From: JACRAR01 sp041674385
GTDB taxonomy: Bacteria > Pseudomonadota > Gammaproteobacteria > Burkholderiales > Rhodocyclaceae
Assembly: GCA_041674385.1 (NCBI GenBank)
Contig: JBAYVU010000014.1
Span: forward strand, 1-64,000
DNA: 64,000 nucleotides
Reading direction: 5' to 3'
Part shown: in pieces, positions 7,740-15,710 of the stretch
How positions within the stretch are numbered: position 1 is the first letter of the stretch
How the letters are laid out: each line of letters begins with the position of its first letter
Translations under genes and position numbers: made by a program
The notes under the pieces: model-generated
Database searches by the model: none
What the model saw: only the letters and a program-made list of their open reading frames with translations
What the model was told of the DNA's origin: nothing

Positions 7740-9230
7740 TCATCGAGCGATTGTAATCCAATGGTTAAGCAACTTGCGGGAGGCTACGATCAGTTCTCCT
7801 GCAGTCAGCCCGATTGGACCATCGCCAGCGGCAACGCAGGAATCGGCCGCGGCGCCATGCAGATAGGCTGCCGCCAGCAGTGCCCGCTCAGGCGGCCAGC
7901 CCTGCGCCAGCAAGGCGATGATCATACCGGAGAGCACATCGCCCGTGCCTGCCGATGCTAATCCGGGGTTGCCCGTGTCGTTGATGAACCAGCGGCCGCC
8001 GGGTAGCGCAATAATACTGCCGCACCCCTTCAGCAGCGTCGCAGCATGGAAGCGTCGAGCCAGCGCCAGCGCCGCTTCAACCCGGCTGGCCTGTACAGCC
8101 GCGGTGTCCATGCCCAGCATGCGCGCCGCTTCGGCAGGATGAGGCGTCAGCAGGGTTGCGGCGGAGCGGCGGGATAGATTGCGCGCCAGCACCGGATGCA
8201 TGGCAGTCAGATTGAGCGCGTCGGCATCCAGCAGCAACGGCAAAGGGCTAGCGATCGCTTTGCGCAGCAGCGCCAGAGCATTATCCGACTGACCCAGTCC
8301 GGGACCAATGGCGACGCAGGTTGCGAGCGCGAAAATCTCCTCGGAGCAGCGCAACATCAATTCGGGTTGCAGCGGGTCGACGGCGAGTCTCTCCAGGCTG
8401 CCGGTGGGCGCCAGCATGCCAACATAAACGCGTCCGGCACCGAGTTTCAACGCAGCGCGGCCAGCCAGCAATGCTGCGCCTGCCATGCCCTGGGTACCCC
8501 CGAGAATACCGACACAGCCATAACTGCCTTTGTGCGAGTTTCTCGGGCGGGGCTTGAGTTGCTCGGCAAACAGTTCCGGAGCGACGCGGAAGCCGTCAGC
8601 AATATCGATGTTCAAGCCGAGATCGTGCACGCTGATGATGCCGCAATGATCCGGGCCATCCAGCGTTAGCAGCCCGGGTTTGAGTCCAATAAAGGTGGCT
8701 GTGTGTGTGGCGCGCACGGCCATACCGAGAACGCAACCCGTTTCAGAATCCAGACCACTCGGAATGTCGAGCGCCAGAACCGGGCAACTGAGCGAATTGA
8801 TACGTTGTACCAGTTGCGCATGGGGAGTTTCCAGCGGGCGTGTCAGGCCAATACCGAATAGACCGTCAATAACCAGACCGTATTCCCATGTTTGCGCTGA
8901 GAAATCGTCAATAAAAGTGCCGCCACAGTCAATCCATGCATCATGAGCCGCTCGAGCGTCGGCGGGCAGTTTCTCAGCCGAACCGTAAAATGCTACTGCT
9001 GGCGTGATTCCTTTTAATCGCAGCAAGCGTGCCACAACGAAGGCGTCACCGCCATTATTGCCGGGCCCCGCCAAGATCAAGGGAGGCCGTGCTGCGCTTT
9101 CTAGGAGATGCATGGCGACTGTCGAAGCAGCCTCTCCGGCACGCGCCATCAATGACGGCTGAACATCGTTCTGGGTTCGTTCGATGTCCCTCAGCGCAGC
9201 CAGGCGCAAAATGATCTGCGGGGTTCTCAT
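7740..9230 (-). CDS. nnr: Bifunctional NAD(P)H-hydrate epimerase / ADP-dependent NAD(P)H-hydrate dehydratase
   Basis: A metabolite-repair enzyme that restores damaged NAD(P)HX. The N-terminal YjeF-like epimerase domain (about residues 1-215) contains LAGPGNNGGDAFVVAR and LALDIPSGLDS; the C-terminal ribokinase-like dehydratase (about 225-490) contains GSYGCVGILGGTQGMAGAALL, GPGLGQ and the NPGLASAGTGDVLSG nucleotide loop. The ATG at 9230 is chosen; an upstream in-frame TTG at 9281 adds a sequence unlike the family. GGAGG lies 15 bases upstream, which is rather far. Confidence 0.94.
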   Translation of the reverse strand: MRTPQIILRLAALRDIERTQNDVQPSLMARAGEAASTVAMHLLESAARPPLILAGPGNNGGDAFVVARLLRLKGITPAVAFYGSAEKLPADARAAHDAWIDCGGTFIDDFSAQTWEYGLVIDGLFGIGLTRPLETPHAQLVQRINSLSCPVLALDIPSGLDSETGCVLGMAVRATHTATFIGLKPGLLTLDGPDHCGIISVHDLGLNIDIADGFRVAPELFAEQLKPRPRNSHKGSYGCVGILGGTQGMAGAALLAGRAALKLGAGRVYVGMLAPTGSLERLAVDPLQPELMLRCSEEIFALATCVAIGPGLGQSDNALALLRKAIASPLPLLLDADALNLTAMHPVLARNLSRRSAATLLTPHPAEAARMLGMDTAAVQASRVEAALALARRFHAATLLKGCGSIIALPGGRWFINDTGNPGLASAGTGDVLSGMIIALLAQGWPPERALLAAAYLHGAAADSCVAAGDGPIGLTAGELIVASRKLLNHWITIAR

Positions 9231-9295
9231 ACAATCATTTCCAATCCTCCGGGATGGAGTGACCTGGTCCCCCGGTAACAACTTCGCGCACTAGT

Positions 9296-9577
9296 TCAAT
9301 GCTCTTCGATATGAGGAACCGACTCCTCGGCTGGCTCACCCGTATCCGGGTCAATCCAGTCGGCAATGCCCAGTTCTTCTTCTATCTCTTTCAAATCATC
9401 GTCGCTCTCGAGTTCGATATTGGCAATGTTGTCTAGGGATGCAACTGCTTCGGGAAAAGTCGCGAAGGGGCCAAATTCCTCATTCGTTCGTTTATTCTGA
9501 CTGTAGAACCCGTCTGGACGTTCGATGATTCTTGCATCTTCATAATCGATGGTGTTTATGGGAGACACTCGGGTCAT
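9296..9577 (-). CDS. Small acidic protein of unknown function
   Basis: A 93-residue protein starting MTRVSPINTIDYEDA. The start at 9577 has AAGGAA about 8 bases upstream, which supports real translation. The first half reads like a small alpha/beta domain (IERPDGFYSQ, FGPFATFPEAVASL); the C-terminal 40 residues are strongly acidic. It lies upstream of nnr on the same strand with a gap of 65 bases. I do not recognise a function. Confidence 0.7.
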   Translation of the reverse strand: MTRVSPINTIDYEDARIIERPDGFYSQNKRTNEEFGPFATFPEAVASLDNIANIELESDDDLKEIEEELGIADWIDPDTGEPAEESVPHIEEH

Positions 9578-10142
9578 GATGTATTCCTTATTGGCGCCAC
9601 GCAAAACCTTGACTGATACAAGTCAATTTGTCCATTTTCATGGAAATCTTCCACTAAAGCATAATCTTGATATACTAAAACCATGCTTGCATGAAATGAT
9701 TGAACTTACTTTGATCAGTGTCAAATCAGGATGGCTGGACTGCTGCCTGGATTGTTCTGGATTTCCGCTGCCTTTAAGGTAAACTAATTTTGATAAATTC
9801 GACTCCGCAACATACCTGATGCGCTGATCGATCAACCCTCCCCTCGCGTTGCCAACAAATTCTCCCGTGGACAGGGTGATATCAGCAAGTCTTATCTGCC
9901 GCTGCATGCGCATGATCGAATTGATGACTGGCAAATAATTAAAATAAAATATGCATTGATGTTCATGACGTCGTTGTGTAGATGTTGCCGGGGTGATAGG
10001 CGAGAGGGGTTTGTGTGAGGGAGTGTGATTTACTTCACACTGCCTTTTTAGTCGGGGCGTGCTATATTGAGCCTGTAGTTAACAGGGTTTAATGGCCGTG
10101 GTTTGAATCCAATAGTTGAGGATTTTTGGGAGAGTACCTGCA
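9578..10142. other. Long AT-rich intergenic region before the CsgG-like operon
   Basis: About 565 bases separate two divergent genes. A minus-strand open frame at 9638-9934 has no ribosome site or family-like sequence and I do not call it. The last 120 bases hold the CRP-type palindrome and -10 box described separately. The base composition is lower in GC than the flanking housekeeping genes, as if this is the left edge of an acquired block. Confidence 0.6.
10023..10068 (+). promoter_or_regulatory. CRP-type palindrome and -10 box
   Basis: GTGTGATTTACTTCACAC at 10023-10040 contains TGTGA-N6-TCACA, the complete CRP/Vfr half-site pair. A TATATT at 10063-10068 could be the -10 element. This would place the palindrome centre near -43, close to the class II activator position, and would explain the lack of a good -35. 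The gene start at 10143 is 74 bases further on. Confidence 0.55.
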
Positions 10143-11705
10143 ATGCCTCCAACCAGAAGGTTTTATCTGCCGTTGATGATTTCATTGATGGCATGTTCTA
10201 GTCATTCTTATGCGCGCGATATCGGAGCCGAGGCGACGACTGCTGCCGCACCTAAGACGCCTGCGGTGAAGACCATTACCAGTTTTTCCCAGGCTTTGCG
10301 CTGTATGGATGAATTGTTCCTTGGCTTTGGTAAGCAGGGAATTGTCATTACCTCGGCAGGCATTCCCGATGAAACGGGCAAAGTGAAAACCGGTACCAAG
10401 GAAATGCTCATCACGGCGGTCGCCAAGATGACTATCAAGAGCAATGCCTTTGAATTTATCGACTTTCATAGTCAAGGCGATGACTTGGGAAACATGTTCA
10501 ATGCCATGGGCGACCGCAACAGAAAAATGCCGGACTACTATATCCGGGGTTCCATCACCCAGATGGATGACAATGCGGTGCGCAAAAATAAAGGCGCAGG
10601 TATTTCGCTGCCTTTCCTTGACTTCGGTTATTCCAAAGACGAATCCTTTGACTTGATCAGCATGGACATGAGCATTGGTGAAGCTGCTTCGCGCAGGATT
10701 CTGCCTGCGACGAGCACATCCAACACCATGGTCATCACCAAGGGCGGGAAATCCGGTGAAGGTGGCGGCAGGCTGGGAAAACTGGGTCTGAGTTTCAACG
10801 TCGATCTGAGTCGTTCCGAAGGACTTGGGGCAACGACGCGGACTTTGCTTGAACTCGGTCTGATTGAAACTCTCGGGAAATTTACCCAGGTTCCTTACTG
10901 GCGGTGCCTGGATACGGACCTGACCAACCCTGTGATCAGGGATCAGGCGCGCGAGAATTACGATACCCTCAAGGACAAGGATTTGGTGGTCTTCGTTCAG
11001 CGTAAGCTGGGCGGCAGCATGAAGCGGTACAAGGGGCCTATCGATGGCGTGATGAACGACGAGCTGAAAACTGCCATAGCCGAGTACCAAGCTCAAGCCG
11101 GGTTGATCGCCAACGGGAAGATTGATTTCGACCTCTACGCAAGTTTGCTGGATGATACGCAAAACATGCTGGCGGCGGTGCCGACGACACAGCCAGTTTC
11201 TACCTATGTGCCTGGGGCTGCCTCTGCGGTATCTGCGCCGCCCCCGGTGGCGGCAGTTGCGCCTGCTCCTACCCCTGTTTCCGCCGCGATGCCATTCAGG
11301 GCTTCCCTGGAAAGTGATCGGGGAGTCAAGCCAACTTACAAGATCGGCGACCTGCTGAACCTGAATCTTTCACTCAGTGGCCATGGGACCGCTTATTGCT
11401 ATTATGAGGATGCCACAAGAAACACTGCGCGCATCTTCCCGAACCAGTTCCATGCCGATTCCTCTCTCAAAGCGGGGGAGCGCATGCATCTGCCTGGGGT
11501 CGGCTTCAAGATCAGATTCGATCAAGCGGGACGCGAGCGAGTGGCATGTATTGGCGCTGATCGGGAATTGATCGTCCCAAGTTCGGTGAGGGGCGCTCAA
11601 GATCTTAGACCGTTGGGGCGTGCTCTGGACGATATCGTCAATCAGTTCAAACAGACCAATCCAACAGCAGTGTCCAGTTTCGTGGAAATCACTGTAACGC
11701 AATAG
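10143..11705 (+). CDS. CsgG-like lipoprotein with peptidoglycan-binding and DUF4384-like domains
   Basis: A 520-residue exported protein. The signal peptide ends in SLMAC (Cys18), a lipobox-like site. Residues about 42-255 resemble CsgG, the curli secretion pore: a strand followed by IPDETGKVK (CsgG has IQDETGQFK), KEMLITAV, DYYIRGSI, ISMDMSIGEAASRRIL and a C-terminal TLLELGLIETL helix. Residues about 280-338 look like a PG_binding_1 domain (VVFVQRKLGG...YKGPIDGVMNDELKTAI). After a Pro/Ala linker, residues about 390-475 fit DUF4384 (YKIGDLL, GTAYCYY, RIFPNQF, LKAGERMHLP). GGGAG lies 9 bases before the ATG. It is the first gene of the secreted-protein operon. The CsgG assignment is by motif reading only. 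Confidence 0.7.
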   Translation: MPPTRRFYLPLMISLMACSSHSYARDIGAEATTAAAPKTPAVKTITSFSQALRCMDELFLGFGKQGIVITSAGIPDETGKVKTGTKEMLITAVAKMTIKSNAFEFIDFHSQGDDLGNMFNAMGDRNRKMPDYYIRGSITQMDDNAVRKNKGAGISLPFLDFGYSKDESFDLISMDMSIGEAASRRILPATSTSNTMVITKGGKSGEGGGRLGKLGLSFNVDLSRSEGLGATTRTLLELGLIETLGKFTQVPYWRCLDTDLTNPVIRDQARENYDTLKDKDLVVFVQRKLGGSMKRYKGPIDGVMNDELKTAIAEYQAQAGLIANGKIDFDLYASLLDDTQNMLAAVPTTQPVSTYVPGAASAVSAPPPVAAVAPAPTPVSAAMPFRASLESDRGVKPTYKIGDLLNLNLSLSGHGTAYCYYEDATRNTARIFPNQFHADSSLKAGERMHLPGVGFKIRFDQAGRERVACIGADRELIVPSSVRGAQDLRPLGRALDDIVNQFKQTNPTAVSSFVEITVTQ

Positions 11706-11711
11706 AGAGCC

Positions 11712-12353
11712 ATGATGCCGAGACTCTTGGCTTTTGCATTCTTTGCAACGGCGAATATCTTTGTCAGCGCATATGCATTGGCCGAGGGTCTGGTTGAACG
11801 GCCGGCAAGTATTCTGCTGGCAGGGGAAATCATCCTGGAGCCGCAACAAGGTTCTGTCAAGGCACCCGGCAAAGCTTCCAGCAAAGCCTCCGGCGCATCC
11901 GAGCAAAGGGACAGAGCCCGCTCTTATCGGAACGACGAATCATCGGGGAATACAACCATTATTGTTCTTCCTGAAGATGAGAGCGAAGGAGCGCTTTCGC
12001 CGCGAGGAAATGCGCCAGAAGGAAGAGCGCGTGACAATCGTTCTAGAGCTAGGGATTACCAGCAAGGCACCGATTCATCTGTTCTTCCTGGTCTGATCAA
12101 ACCTGATACGGGAATCATCATGGATGGCGGTTCGACTCAGGATCGGGCTCATGAGAACCGTGCGCGTGCCAGTGGTTACTCCAAAGGTGAAACTCAATCT
12201 GGCTTCACCGGCCGGGTCGGTCCGGATGGAATTCCGCTGGTCATCTGCAAGGATAGAGATAATGTTGCAGGACAGATTGGCGATGATCTGAAGTCTGGTA
12301 GCGTGATTATTATCCTGCGCGATGGCAAGCAGGTTAAGGTACGCTGTCAATAG
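11712..12353 (+). CDS. Exported protein with three RARxY-type repeats
   Basis: A 213-residue protein with a signal peptide (cleavage likely after ANIFVSAYALA). A charged, Ser/Gly-rich body carries three copies of a short motif: RDRARSYRND, RDNRSRARDYQQG and AHENRARASGYSKG. A compact C terminus follows (GIPLVICKD...GSVIIILRDGKQVKVRC) with two cysteines. It starts six bases after the CsgG-like gene, so it is co-transcribed. The same RAxxY motif recurs in the product of 12731-13126. No known family recognised. Confidence 0.7.
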   Translation: MMPRLLAFAFFATANIFVSAYALAEGLVERPASILLAGEIILEPQQGSVKAPGKASSKASGASEQRDRARSYRNDESSGNTTIIVLPEDESEGALSPRGNAPEGRARDNRSRARDYQQGTDSSVLPGLIKPDTGIIMDGGSTQDRAHENRARASGYSKGETQSGFTGRVGPDGIPLVICKDRDNVAGQIGDDLKSGSVIIILRDGKQVKVRCQ

Positions 12354-12438
12354 GCCTACTTGCGATAGGTATTGTCAACTTGTGTGGTCGTTAGGCGTTT
12401 ATCAAGCAATTACAATTATTTTTTCAAACCTGATACGG

Positions 12439-12759
12439 ATGAGCATTGTGCGATCTTGGCTGGTATGTTTGATAGCATCGATGAGCCTGATGCTGAATGT
12501 GGCGAATGCTCAGGTCGCTGTCGATGTTTCGGTTTCCGGTGTAAAGGTTCAGACGGGAAACGGGAGTTCAGTTAATGTGAATTCCGGTGTCGTTGCTCCA
12601 GATGTCCAGATGGAGGGAGTTGCGGTTATCAACGGGGATGTTTTCATCGATGGCGAGCAGGTACCCAAAGGCAAGACATCATATACTGCCAAAAAGACCG
12701 GGAAATCCTACCGCATCCAGTGGGGGAAAAATGGAAATGTCAGTGTCTCGGAAAAATAG
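12439..12759 (+). CDS. Small exported beta-rich protein
   Basis: A 106-residue protein with a clear signal peptide ending in NVANAQ. The mature part alternates valines with polar residues (VAVDVSVSGVKVQ, SSVNVNSG) and then has a hydrophobic strand pair (GVAVINGDVFIDGEQVPKG) and a basic tail, which suggests an all-beta fold. The start at 12439 is chosen because it begins the signal peptide; its ribosome site is weak. It follows an 85-base AT-rich gap within the operon. Function unknown; in position and size it could play a CsgE/CsgF/CsgC-like accessory role, which is inference. Confidence 0.65.
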   Translation: MSIVRSWLVCLIASMSLMLNVANAQVAVDVSVSGVKVQTGNGSSVNVNSGVVAPDVQMEGVAVINGDVFIDGEQVPKGKTSYTAKKTGKSYRIQWGKNGNVSVSEK

Positions 12760-13126
12760 TAGGAAGCATTCAACTTGGTGGGCCATCATGGTTTGCACAT
12801 TGGCCTATGCATCGTTAGCACGGTCGGAGATCATATTCCTTAGTGTGGGCACTTCCCCGTCTCCCAACTACTATGTTGCCAGTCGCCAGGGAATGCCCTC
12901 CATAGTCATGATGCCAACGACGGAGAGGGCGACGGAATCCTCATATCTCATGCAACGCAGCCTGGCATGGGCGACCTATCGACGCGGAGATAAAAGAACC
13001 GGAGTTCCTCTGGTCTATGTTCCTTCTGTCAGCGGGGCAATGAGTGCCACTTCCCCTCAACAGGCGAATGTCAGGGAACATCTGGCGCGTGCAAACGCTT
13101 ATCGACTCAGATATTTTGACAAGTAA
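12731..13126 (+). CDS. Small exported protein with C-terminal RAxxY motif
   Basis: About 131 residues with a basic N-region (RKNSRKHS) and hydrophobic core (WWAIMVCTLAYASLA), a likely signal peptide. The start at 12731 follows GGGGG by four bases and overlaps the previous gene by 29 bases; the ATG at 12737 is an alternative. The C terminus NVREHLARANAYRLRYFDK matches the repeat motif seen in the product of 11712-12353, which suggests the two proteins share a binding partner or modification. No family recognised. Confidence 0.6.
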   Translation: MEMSVSRKNSRKHSTWWAIMVCTLAYASLARSEIIFLSVGTSPSPNYYVASRQGMPSIVMMPTTERATESSYLMQRSLAWATYRRGDKRTGVPLVYVPSVSGAMSATSPQQANVREHLARANAYRLRYFDK

Positions 13127-13130
13127 AAAA

Positions 13131-14036
13131 ATGAAAACGACATATACCTGGCGGATTGCTCGGCGTTTTGGGATGGAATGGCTGATAGCCCTGCCTCTCA
13201 TATTGTTTGCCCATTTGGCTTGGAGTATTGAGCCTGTAGCGGGAGACTTCAAAACAATTCTCGAATCCCACTCCGGCGTGCTGAATGTCTGGCAATACGC
13301 GGACAATCCCAACATCTATATTTTTGATTTTCCCAGCCTGACCCAGCAAGGCCGCAGCTTTAACCGCATTACTCAGCTTACCGAACAGCAAATCACCGAG
13401 CCATATCCCCGCGTTCTGAACAACGAGGAGTTGAGCAAGCATTTCGAGGCTTCCCGCAGAACGATGGCAGATTTCGCTTTTGGCCATGATGTGATGGTGA
13501 GCGAGCTGGCCCAGTTTTTCAATTTGGCTGATCGGGATAAAGTCGAACTGAATGTAGAGGAAGTCGCCATCCGAGATTTCCTCTTTGCCCAGGGACTGAT
13601 TAGAAACTATCGCGGCATATATCAGGCACTCAAGCCGAGCGTTGTATTTCTATCAATCCCGCAGATTCAGGAAAAGCGTGAAACCGAACCCCGCGTTAGC
13701 GATGGTGCGCGGTATGCGATTCTGCTGCATGAGATGTCGCATGCCGAGTTTTACTCCAATGCCTACTATGCCACTTATTGCCGGCGCTTCTGGAATGATT
13801 CTCTCAGTGACAGTCAGCGTGAATCCTTCAGGAAATTTCTGTCCAAATACAACTACTCCACCACTGGTGAAGACCTGTTGATCAATGAAACGCAAGCTTA
13901 TCTGATGTTCACACCGGATGCGGCATCCTTCAGTGCCAAGAAACTCGGCGTTTCCGATGCGGAGCTTGAAGCCATGAGGGATGCATTCAGAAAAGGTAAG
14001 CCACCTACCAAACTTCCCATGCAGAGGTTACAATGA
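13131..14036 (+). CDS. Exported HExxH (zincin-like) protein
   Basis: A 301-residue protein with an N-terminal signal or anchor (MEWLIALPLILFAHLAWS). Residues 200-204 read HEMSH within a hydrophobic helix (YAILLHEMSHAEFY), the HExxH zinc site of metallopeptidases; Glu253 in NETQAYLMF is a plausible third ligand. It starts four bases after the previous gene. In the operon it could process exported subunits or remodel peptidoglycan, but no substrate is evident from the sequence. Confidence 0.65.
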   Translation: MKTTYTWRIARRFGMEWLIALPLILFAHLAWSIEPVAGDFKTILESHSGVLNVWQYADNPNIYIFDFPSLTQQGRSFNRITQLTEQQITEPYPRVLNNEELSKHFEASRRTMADFAFGHDVMVSELAQFFNLADRDKVELNVEEVAIRDFLFAQGLIRNYRGIYQALKPSVVFLSIPQIQEKRETEPRVSDGARYAILLHEMSHAEFYSNAYYATYCRRFWNDSLSDSQRESFRKFLSKYNYSTTGEDLLINETQAYLMFTPDAASFSAKKLGVSDAELEAMRDAFRKGKPPTKLPMQRLQ

Positions 14037-14347
14037 TCAAAAGTTTTTGCCCCAATAAAATTATTCTGACGGTTTTGATTCTGGTGACTGCGGGTATTGC
14101 CAATGCGCAAGTCAAAGGCACTCGTATTCAGGGCAATACTGAAATCAACGTCAATACCGAAAATACCACGGCGATTGCCACCGGTGAGAATAATGTAGCG
14201 AAGAATCGTATTGGAGTTATCAAGGGAAATAAAAAAGGCGACACCAAAATCAACGTCAGCGCCGCTAATGTTACTACGGTGGTGGGGGGGCGCAACAAAA
14301 AGGCTTGTACTAACATAGGGAGCATTGTCAGCGATGAATGCAAATGA
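14033..14347 (+). CDS. Exported Asn/Gly/Val-rich repeat protein with Cys-pair C terminus
   Basis: A 104-residue protein with a signal peptide ending GIANAQ. The mature part holds two degenerate repeats of the unit seen in the products of 15352 and 15711: IQGNTEINVNTENTTAIATG, then GDTKINVSAANVTTVVGG. It ends in a CTNIGS...ECK segment whose two Cys may form a disulfide. The start overlaps the HExxH gene by four bases (ATGA). The alternating Asn/Val/Thr composition resembles amyloid subunits such as curlins, but this is by inspection. Confidence 0.65.
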   Translation: MIKSFCPNKIILTVLILVTAGIANAQVKGTRIQGNTEINVNTENTTAIATGENNVAKNRIGVIKGNKKGDTKINVSAANVTTVVGGRNKKACTNIGSIVSDECK

Positions 14348-14636
14348 CGTATACCGCACTGGGATAGTTCTTTTTCTCGGGCTTGCCGTAGGTTCGGCAA
14401 TGGCTGAACAGGGTTTGAATGCTGATTCACAAACCAAGGTAAACAACGCCAAGGCGAAAGCTTGGTCGAGTGGCACCATCAAGACCGATCCCAACTTGCA
14501 GAAGAGCCGGGTAAACATTGGCAGCAAACGCAATGGCGGCTGTAGCGATGTCAATGTCGGTACGGCCCAAGCGGGCCAAAAAGCCCCGAAGGATATCGTG
14601 GTGACCACCAAAGAAGTTATCAATATCTGCAAATGA
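14334..14636 (+). CDS. Small exported protein with Cys-pair C terminus
   Basis: A 100-residue protein. The hydrophobic N terminus (TGIVLFLGLAVGSAMA) is a signal peptide. The mature part is Asn/Lys/Ala-rich and ends in NGGCSDVNVG...VINICK, the same Cys-x-Asn/Asp-Ile/Val...Cys-Lys-end pattern as the upstream gene product. The ATG at 14334 overlaps the upstream gene by 14 bases, with GGGAG about 11 bases before it. It is not recognisable as a known family; the shared C terminus suggests a cap or minor-subunit pair. Confidence 0.6.
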   Translation: MNANDVYRTGIVLFLGLAVGSAMAEQGLNADSQTKVNNAKAKAWSSGTIKTDPNLQKSRVNIGSKRNGGCSDVNVGTAQAGQKAPKDIVVTTKEVINICK

Positions 14637-14644
14637 GGCCAACT

Positions 14645-15307
14645 ATGCAAGCTCGTAAATTGTCTTCCTGTTTTCGCCCGGGTTTTTCGACGCTCCTTCT
14701 GGGGCTGCTTATTGCTGTCTTCGGAGCGACAACATCTTTCGCCGATGATGATTCCAAGGCCAAATTGGATGAGCTCAAACGCGCCATGACGGCTCCGCAT
14801 GAAGGGGGCGCTGACATCGGTGGTACTGGCACTAAAAAGAAGGTTCGTACCCGCGCCATTGTTTTCGATAACGAGTCAACCAGCGCTGCGGCACCCGAAG
14901 CGCCGGCTGCTGATTTGGCAAAGGTGGCCAAGCCCGCTGATTGCGGCTCGCTGCCGGCCGGCGTCAAGACCAACGCCGTCGATTTTGCCATCCAGTTCAA
15001 ACTGGGCAGTGCGGAAATCAACTCTGCCTCTGAATTGACGTTGAACGAGATCGCGAAAATCCTGGCACTCTCTCCCGACCGTTGTATTCTGGTAGAGGGG
15101 CACACTGATGCTATCGGGAATGTCGACAAGAACCATAAGCTCTCCATTGAGCGTGCCAATAGCGTCGTGAAATACGTCACCGGCAAGGCCGGTATTGATC
15201 GCAACCGAATTATTCCCATTGGCAAAGGATCCAGCGATCCGCTCCCGAACCTCGACCCGCGCGACCCGAAAAATCGCCGTGTGGTTTTTAAGGTTGTCGT
15301 CGGATAA
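14645..15307 (+). CDS. OmpA-family peptidoglycan-binding protein
   Basis: A 220-residue exported protein with a C-terminal OmpA-like domain (about residues 105-220). IQFKLGSAEINSASELTLNEIAKIL, VEGHTDAIGN, LSIERANSVVKYV and DPKNRRVVFKV are the family landmarks, with the Asp and Arg that bind diaminopimelate. A charged linker precedes the domain. The start at 14645 has GAGG 6 bases upstream; an ATG at 14633 is possible. It may tether the operon's envelope complex to the cell wall. Confidence 0.85.
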   Translation: MQARKLSSCFRPGFSTLLLGLLIAVFGATTSFADDDSKAKLDELKRAMTAPHEGGADIGGTGTKKKVRTRAIVFDNESTSAAAPEAPAADLAKVAKPADCGSLPAGVKTNAVDFAIQFKLGSAEINSASELTLNEIAKILALSPDRCILVEGHTDAIGNVDKNHKLSIERANSVVKYVTGKAGIDRNRIIPIGKGSSDPLPNLDPRDPKNRRVVFKVVVG

Positions 15308-15351
15308 CGGCGAACATTTTTTTAAAACAACTCTTCTTGAAAGGAAATACC

Positions 15352-15666
15352 ATGCGCTTTATTACTCTCCTCATCGCTTCCGCCATTATCGCTTCTCCAG
15401 CATTCGCTCAGAAGGAACAGCGTTCCAGCAATCCGAGTGGAGTGCAGATTCAGGGTAATACCGAGATCAAAGCCAGCCAAGAGAACACTGCCGCCGTAGC
15501 CGTTGGTGAAGGCAACGTCGCCAAGAATACCGCTGGCGCCATCAAGGGCGGCACCCAGATTCAGGGCAACACCAAAATCAAAGCGTCGCAAAAGAATGCA
15601 ACAGCAGTTGCTGTTGGCAAGAACAACAAGGCTGCCAACGAAGCTGGTGTGATCGGCGGTCAATAA
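15352..15666 (+). CDS. Exported amyloid-like repeat protein (copy 1)
   Basis: A 104-residue protein with a signal peptide (FITLLIASAIIASPAFAQ) and two tandem repeats of about 37 residues. Each repeat has QIQGNT, an Ile-Lys-Ala strand, AVAVG, then GN or NN, Ala-x-Asn and Ala-Gly-x-Ile. Asn, Gln, Gly, Ala and Val dominate and there is no Cys. AAAGGA precedes the ATG by 8 bases. The composition and regular Asn/Gln spacing recall curlin repeats, though the repeat itself is not the curlin consensus. It is nearly a duplicate of the next gene. Confidence 0.7.
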   Translation: MRFITLLIASAIIASPAFAQKEQRSSNPSGVQIQGNTEIKASQENTAAVAVGEGNVAKNTAGAIKGGTQIQGNTKIKASQKNATAVAVGKNNKAANEAGVIGGQ

Positions 15667-15710
15667 TCTGAAGACGGAACCTTTTCTTATTCTTTAACGG
15701 AGAAAACATT

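Noticed and set aside
9638..9934. Minus-strand frame of 98 codons in the intergenic region
   Set aside because: No ribosome site and no plausible protein features; the region reads as non-coding.
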